Shown here: piece after piece, positions 6,002-9,718 of the stretch
Layout: each line of letters begins with the position of its first letter
Position numbering within the stretch: position 1 is the stretch's first letter
NCBI GenBank assembly: GCA_002351795.1
Contig: DEHG01000047.1
Location: 1-9,718 of the forward strand
Origin: Ruminococcaceae bacterium UBA2806
GTDB lineage: Bacteria > Bacillota > Clostridia > Oscillospirales > Acutalibacteraceae
Length of the DNA stretch: 9,718 nt
Direction of reading: 5' to 3'
The notes under the pieces: model-generated
What the model was told of the DNA's origin: nothing
What the model saw: the letters and a program-made list of their open reading frames with translations, nothing else
The model's database searches: none
Position numbers and translations under genes: made by a program

Positions 6002-7135
6002 TTGAAAAAGTATATACAGTTCTTGCCGACATTTATCCTTTGCGGATTTATTTTCATTATGATGATGCTTTTATTTGTCCTGCCTAAGGAAACATTTTCG
6101 GCTCAGGAAAAAAGAGAATTATCCACATTTCCTGAAATAAATGCAGATACCGTAATGGACGCACGTTTTCAGAATGAGCTTGATACATATTTGTCGGATC
6201 ATATACCTGCAAGAAATTTCTTTGTCGGCACGAGCGCCTGTCTGGAGCTTGCAGAGGGAAGAAACGGTTCAAAAGGTATTTATCTGGGGTCTGACGGATA
6301 TCTTTTCCCGGAGCCGACCAAACAGACGGATAATCTTAAAAAGAATGCCGGCTTTATAAAGGAATTTGCTGACGACTCAGATATTCCTGTTTATATGACG
6401 GTCGTTCCCTCGTCCGGCTTTATCAATGGCACAAAGCTTCCGCTGCTGCATGAAGGCTATAATGATGAGAAGCTTATCACGGATTTCAGAAAATCTCTCG
6501 GAAAGAATGTCATTTTTACTGATGTTACCGACAGGCTTGAAGAAAAAGCAAACCTCAGTCAGCTGTATTATAAGACTGACCATCACTGGACAAGTGCCGG
6601 CGCATATGAATGTTACTGTGAACTCGGAAATACAATGGGGTATAAGCCCGTTCCGGAAAGCAGCTTCAATAAGGAAAAAGTTGACGGTTTTTACGGCACA
6701 TCCTATTCCAAAAGCGCATTGTGGTTCATGCAGCCCGATACTATAGAGCTATGGACAAATAAAGAGCAGCCTGCCGATTCAGTCTCTGTTGAAATAACGG
6801 ACGGCAAGGATAAGAAAAGCGGCAAAAGCTATTTTTTCCGTGAACAGCTCAGCAATGATGACAAATATCCTGTTTTTCTTGACGGCAATCATAGTATTGA
6901 GAAAATTATCAATACAAATGCCGACGGCGGAAATATAATAGTATTGAAGGATTCCTATGCACATACATTTGTACCGTTTTTGTCACAGAATTACCGTGAA
7001 ATAATAATGGTGGATATGAGGTATTATAAAAAAGATATTTCCGCCCTTGCAGAAAAGGAAGGTGCTGAGGCAATACTTATTCTTTATTCATTGGATAATC
7101 TCAGCTCCGACAACAATCTTGCATATCTGTTTTAG
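6002..7135 (+). CDS. DHHW-family SGNH protein (AlgX/AlgJ-like O-acetyltransferase partner, 377 aa)
   Basis: The start is taken as TTG at 6002, 8 nt after GGAG (5990-5993), giving MKKYIQFLPTFILCGFIFIM. The in-frame TTG at 5945 overlaps the MBOAT gene. Residues 4-27 are a single membrane segment, so the rest is extracytoplasmic. Signatures are KRELSTFPEI (37-46), FQNELDTYLSDHIPAR (56-71), the SDGYLF segment (97-102), VPSSGF (135-140), TDHHW (192-196) and LKDSYAHTFVPFL (315-327). By analogy with AlgX (Asp-Thr-His-Trp plus a Ser), Asp193, His195 and Ser318 would form the catalytic triad. The protein probably takes the acetyl group from the MBOAT protein and places it on the polymer. Pairing of MBOAT and DHHW genes is well known. 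No intrinsic terminator with a T tract follows; an inverted-repeat element lies 5 nt after the stop. Confidence 0.92.
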   Translation: MKKYIQFLPTFILCGFIFIMMMLLFVLPKETFSAQEKRELSTFPEINADTVMDARFQNELDTYLSDHIPARNFFVGTSACLELAEGRNGSKGIYLGSDGYLFPEPTKQTDNLKKNAGFIKEFADDSDIPVYMTVVPSSGFINGTKLPLLHEGYNDEKLITDFRKSLGKNVIFTDVTDRLEEKANLSQLYYKTDHHWTSAGAYECYCELGNTMGYKPVPESSFNKEKVDGFYGTSYSKSALWFMQPDTIELWTNKEQPADSVSVEITDGKDKKSGKSYFFREQLSNDDKYPVFLDGNHSIEKIINTNADGGNIIVLKDSYAHTFVPFLSQNYREIIMVDMRYYKKDISALAEKEGAEAILILYSLDNLSSDNNLAYLF

Positions 7136-7140
7136 GCAAT

Positions 7141-7215
7141 GTCATTCTGAGCAGCGAAGGATCCTTTCGCTTATTATGCACCTTTTAAAGCTCCTTCGCT
7201 TTTGCTGAGAATGTT
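7141..7215. repeat. GTCATTCTGAGC-type imperfect inverted-repeat element
   Basis: The left arm CATTCTGAGCAGCGAAGGA (7143-7161) pairs with TCCTTCGC..TGCTGAGAATG (7192-7213), with a 3-nt bulge and one G-G mismatch, around a 30-nt loop. This matches the widespread GTCATTCTGAGCGAAGC...GAATGAC intergenic palindrome family and resembles the element at 2892-3011. In the transcript it would form a long hairpin just behind the DHHW gene and might act as a weak terminator or 3' stabiliser. Confidence 0.65.
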
Positions 7216-7254
7216 GAATTTTGGTCAATTGTCAAAACTAATGCAATAAACATA

Positions 7255-7283
7255 TTGACAAATTTGAAAAATAATGATATTAT
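7255..7283 (+). promoter_or_regulatory. Sigma-A-type promoter of the aroF leader
   Basis: TTGACA at 7255-7260, a 17-nt spacer and TATTAT at 7278-7283; transcription should start near 7290. The -35 forms the right half of an inverted repeat, TTGTCAA (7229-7235) / TTGACAA (7255-7261), next to a TTGGTCAA (7221-7228), which might be an operator. Confidence 0.85.
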
Positions 7284-7322
7284 GAAAATGCTTCAGATCA
7301 GAAATGAAAGGAGAAAACCGGA

Positions 7323-7439
7323 ATGTCAGGAAAACAGTATGCACGATTTAGCGGATACTATTTTTGGAGTTCATGCGAGTTTTTTGCATGGGCTTATTCG
7401 TGCTGCGTTCCCGACAGACGGTCTGTATCCGTGAGCTGA
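7323..7439 (+). CDS. Aromatic-rich leader peptide of the aroF attenuator (38 aa)
   Basis: A small open frame, ATG 7323 to TGA 7437-7439, with a strong ribosome binding site (AAAGGAGA, about 7308-7315). Ten of its 38 residues are aromatic: Tyr6, Phe9, Tyr12, Tyr13, Phe14, Trp15, Phe20, Phe21, Trp23 and Tyr25. The core reads YYFWSSCEFFAWAY. It lies between a near-consensus promoter and a strong terminator upstream of DAHP synthase, the first enzyme of aromatic biosynthesis. This is the classic layout of a transcription attenuator: ribosomes stall on Phe, Tyr or Trp codons when charged tRNA is short. After the aromatic block the frame continues through Cys-Cys-Val-Pro to a Ser/Val-rich end, so a ribosome finishing translation would cover the proposed antiterminator strand at 7403-7415. 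The peptide itself probably has no other role. Use of all three aromatic residues suggests general aromatic control. Confidence 0.85.
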   Translation: MSGKQYARFSGYYFWSSCEFFAWAYSCCVPDRRSVSVS

Positions 7440-7477
7440 CGATATTTTGCGTACAGCTATATTGACGGGATCCGCAG
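7403..7477 (+). promoter_or_regulatory. Proposed antiterminator pairing in the aroF leader
   Basis: CTGCG (7403-7407) can pair with CGCAG (7473-7477), and TCCCG (7409-7413) with CGGGA (7466-7470), with a further C-G (7415/7464). The right-hand strand takes in the left arm and loop of the terminator, so the two structures exclude each other. The left strand begins five nucleotides after the last aromatic codon. A small hairpin ACAGA/TCTGT also lies within the interval, near 7414-7427. Confidence 0.6.
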
Positions 7478-7495
7478 GAGATCCCGTCTTTTTTT
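7464..7495 (+). terminator. Attenuator terminator upstream of aroF
   Basis: Perfect 9-bp arms GACGGGATC (7464-7472) and GATCCCGTC (7480-7488) with a 7-nt loop, followed by seven T (7489-7495). It lies 24 nt after the leader peptide stop codon and 105 nt before the aroF start. The 7496-7586 stretch after it holds two short stem-loops (7504-7508/7516-7520 and 7525-7529/7553-7557) of unclear role. Confidence 0.92.
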
Positions 7496-7600
7496 GTTTG
7501 TACTCCCGACTGCAGCGGGAAAAGCTGACAAGAAAACGGGCATCCGCCTGCGGTCAGTCCTTTCCGATCGGCATATATAAATTTTCAGGAGGCAAACATT

Positions 7601-8620
7601 ATGATAATAGTATTAAAAGACGGAACGACCAAGGAACAGATAATTCTTTTCAAAGCAGCGCTTGAAGAAAAATACAGCGTCACAGTAAATACATGGCATG
7701 GGGTAGGCTCGACAGTTTTAGGGCTTATCGGAGATACCACGGCAATTGACGAGGACTGGATAAATGCTCAGGAGATCGTTGACAATGTAAAGCGTGTACA
7801 GGAACCATATAAAAAGGCAAACAGAAAATTCCACCCCGACAACACTGTCATAGAGCTTCCCACAGGGCAGAAAATAGGCGACGGCAGTCTGTGTATCATG
7901 GCGGGTCCATGCTCAGTCGAATCCGAGGAACAGATAAACTTCATTGCGGAAAGAGTGAAAACGGCAGGCGCATCATTCCTGCGCGGCGGCGCTTTCAAGC
8001 CGAGAACATCTCCGTATTCCTTCCAGGGGCTTAAATCCGAGGGGCTTGACCTTCTCAAGGGCGCAAGAAAGGCAACGGGTCTTCCCATTGTTACCGAAAT
8101 CATGAGTACCGCCCATATAGATATGTTCGAGGGTGTTGATATTATTCAGGTCGGCGCAAGGAATATGCAGAACTTTGAACTTCTTAAACAGCTCGGCAAA
8201 ACAAATAAACCCATTCTTCTGAAGCGTGGACTGTCCAGCACAATAGAAGAATGGATCATGAGTGCAGAATATATTATGGCAGGCGGAAATGATAATGTTA
8301 TACTTTGTGAAAGAGGAATACGCACATTTGAAACAGCCACAAGAAACACTCTTGATCTGTCCGCTGTTCCTATTGTAAAAAAGCTGACTCATCTGCCCGT
8401 TATAGTTGACCCGAGCCACGCTACAGGGAAAGAGTCTCTTGTACAGCAGATGTCGCTTGCCGCTGTAGCGTCAGGCGCAGACGGTCTTATGATAGAAGTA
8501 CACAACGACCCCAGACACGCTCTTTCGGACGGCGCACAGTCGCTTACTCCCGATCAGTTCGATATTCTTGCACAAAAAGCATTTGCCCTCAAAAAGGCAT
8601 ATGACGAGATCAATGGATAA
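7601..8620 (+). CDS. aroF: 3-Deoxy-7-phosphoheptulonate synthase (DAHP synthase), type I-beta with N-terminal regulatory domain
   Basis: Condenses phosphoenolpyruvate with erythrose 4-phosphate to DAHP, the first step of the shikimate pathway, in the cytoplasm. The ATG at 7601 has a perfect AGGAGG (7587-7592). Residues 1-70 (MIIVLKDGTTKEQI..VQEPYK) are the ferredoxin-like regulatory domain seen in the Thermotoga maritima enzyme, where Tyr and Phe inhibit; FHPDNTVI (77-84) joins it to the barrel. Barrel motifs are AGPCSVES (101-108, metal ligand Cys104), RGGAFKPRTSPYSFQG (128-143), GARNMQNF (185-192), LLKRG (206-210), CERGIRTFE (236-244), VDPSHATG (269-276, His273), MIEVH (297-301, Glu299) and LSDGAQSL (308-315, Asp310). 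All four metal ligands are present, and the 339-residue length fits the regulated form. Expected control is double: transcription attenuation by the leader and feedback through the N-domain. It ends 9 nt from the convergent pseudogene. Confidence 0.96.
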   Translation: MIIVLKDGTTKEQIILFKAALEEKYSVTVNTWHGVGSTVLGLIGDTTAIDEDWINAQEIVDNVKRVQEPYKKANRKFHPDNTVIELPTGQKIGDGSLCIMAGPCSVESEEQINFIAERVKTAGASFLRGGAFKPRTSPYSFQGLKSEGLDLLKGARKATGLPIVTEIMSTAHIDMFEGVDIIQVGARNMQNFELLKQLGKTNKPILLKRGLSSTIEEWIMSAEYIMAGGNDNVILCERGIRTFETATRNTLDLSAVPIVKKLTHLPVIVDPSHATGKESLVQQMSLAAVASGADGLMIEVHNDPRHALSDGAQSLTPDQFDILAQKAFALKKAYDEING

Positions 8621-8629
8621 TACAGTCGG

Positions 8630-9659
8630 TCATTCCTTGTATTCATACCACTGTCCTTCAGTATATACGACCTTTGTTTTTTCGGGACCTCTGCCCTTTT
8701 TTGGCTTTGCGGAAAGATCTATTTTATAAACCTTACCGGTATTTTCATTTGTTTTATAAACCAGGTCGGCTGTCTGATATGCATTAACGCCTTTACTTAT
8801 TTCATCATCGGGCACACCGCTGTCGAAAATGATGCTTGTTGCACCATCTGGCGCTATCACCCTGTAGATATCCGTTTCCCCGATACGCTCCATCTCAAAT
8901 CCCGGCCATCTGTTTTCATAAAAACCGCCGGTAATTATATTTGAAGCGAACTCATCATCACTCCACCAGAATGCACATACTTTTTCCCATTTTGTTTCAC
9001 TGTTGTCATAGTAAACATAGTTGTTCTTATCAAGAAGACGGGGATCATTTTCATCTATTTTTATTTCTGTAAAGTCCTGTTTCCTCATATCTGTCTTGTC
9101 CTCATAGTCGATCTTTGCACCGAGTTCCAGGGCTTCGACCTTGTTCAGGAAAACCGACTGTAAAAACTCAGAAAAGATATTTCTCCAGTAAACCATAAGA
9201 TGTGTACCGCGTTCATATTTATTGAATACAAGCTTATCCTGCGGATAGCCCTTTTCTGTGAGCTTATCATACATCATCTTAGTAACATCGCCGTTATCAA
9301 AGCCATATTGTAAAGATTCGTATCAGCCTCGCAGGTGTATATGTAGCTGTCATTTTCTTCCTTGGTTCTGGACATCGGGATATCAGCAGAAGCACCCGAA
9401 ACAGAATTGATAAATGTAGCGGTCATCGTTTCGTTTTTAAGGCTGTCACGGATCATCAGGGTATGCATTTTTACATCCGTGCTGTCATCACTTTTGCTTT
9501 CATCATCTTTTTTTCGTTTTCATCAGAGCTGTTCTGTTTGCTTTCGGCAAAAGCAGTGCTTGTTTGTGCAGAGTTACTATCCTGTTGACTGCAAGCTGAC
9601 ATGGCATTGATACAAACCACCGAAGATAGTATACAGATCATTGTTTTTTTCAATTTCAT
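8630..9659 (-). pseudogene. Decayed lipoprotein gene: esterase C-terminal fragment with starch-binding-like module
   Basis: Three minus-strand frames make one damaged gene. Frame 1 (9659-9471) starts with a lipoprotein signal peptide (MKLKKTMICIL..MSAC) and a Ser/Asn/Glu linker, then stops. Frame 2 takes over at an A7 tract (9508-9514 on the plus strand). One extra A would join the frames without a stop as DENEKKDDESKSDDSTDVKM. Frame 2 carries an unrecognised module (TATFINSVSGASADIPM..YTCEADTNLYNMAL) and stops at 9274-9276. Frame 3 is open from 9322 to 8630. It contains an esterase C-terminal piece (GYPQDKLVFNKYERGTHLMVYWRNIF, with a His like the catalytic one of esterase D-type enzymes) and a module resembling starch-binding CBM26-like domains (KVCAFWWSDDE, RWPGFEMERIG, DGATSIIFDSG). 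Both shifts fit a single lost base. The esterase nucleophile region is absent, so a larger deletion or a fusion is also needed. GGAAGAAG precedes the start; no clear promoter in 9660-9718. Confidence 0.7.
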
Positions 9660-9718
9660 ATAACTTCTTCCGTAATAATTTTATTTGTTAATACTATTTT
9701 ACTTAAGGCAACCTCTAA

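Noticed and set aside
7447..7665. Plus-strand 72-aa open frame across the terminator and aroF start
   Set aside because: It contains the attenuator terminator and overlaps aroF out of frame; the leader peptide and aroF start explain this region better.
7973..8419. Minus-strand open frames inside aroF
   Set aside because: They are shadows of a strongly conserved enzyme gene.
8629..8636. TCATTCC between aroF and the pseudogene as a third repeat copy
   Set aside because: Only seven or eight bases match, no paired right arm is present, and it falls in the pseudogene's last codons.

Overview
The window looks like a low-to-mid GC Bacillota chromosome, most likely a gut or rumen Ruminococcus-type clostridium (Oscillospiraceae). 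The reasons are the BspA-type leucine-rich-repeat protein, lipoproteins with a DUF4358-like domain beside an MBOAT/DHHW pair, a starch-binding-like module, strong AGGAGG-type ribosome binding sites, frequent TTG starts and TTGACA-N17-TAtaAT promoters. No tRNA, rRNA, CRISPR array or transposase is visible. The species assignment is inference from protein style only.

Layout. (1) 2-1054: 3' part of a BspA-like surface or adhesion protein with a proline-rich linker and about ten 23-residue repeats, followed by a stem-loop. (2) 1130-1414: a small acidic protein of unknown function, closed by a strong intrinsic terminator at 1421-1461. (3) 1619-2806: a membrane-anchored SGNH-hydrolase-like protein with a coiled-coil stalk and polyacidic tail, behind a near-consensus promoter. 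(4) 2807-3064: a repeat-rich gap holding a 9-bp-arm inverted repeat and a GTCATTCC-type inverted-repeat element. (5) 3065-7135: four co-directional genes: a second SGNH protein (lipoprotein), a DUF4358-like lipoprotein, an MBOAT O-acyltransferase and a DHHW/AlgX-like SGNH protein. MBOAT plus DHHW is the AlgI plus AlgJ/AlgX type of machine that moves acetyl groups across the membrane onto an extracellular polymer. The SGNH proteins and the DUF4358 lipoprotein are plausible surface partners, but the substrate cannot be read from the sequence. A second GTCATTCT-type repeat lies right after this block at 7141-7215, so two related repeats bracket it.

(6) 7216-8620: a complete attenuation-controlled biosynthetic gene. 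It has a near-consensus promoter and an unlisted 38-codon leader peptide carrying ten aromatic codons (4 Tyr, 4 Phe, 2 Trp). A possible antiterminator strand lies just after those codons, followed by a perfect 9-bp terminator with seven T. The structural gene is a type I-beta DAHP synthase (aroF) with its N-terminal regulatory domain. The leader couples aromatic amino acid supply to entry into the shikimate pathway. It is the clearest regulatory system in the window.

(7) 8630-9659, minus strand: a decayed lipoprotein gene, convergent with aroF. Signal peptide, linker, an unknown module, an esterase C-terminal fragment and a starch-binding-like module are spread over three frames. Two single-base losses would account for the frame changes, and the esterase core is missing.
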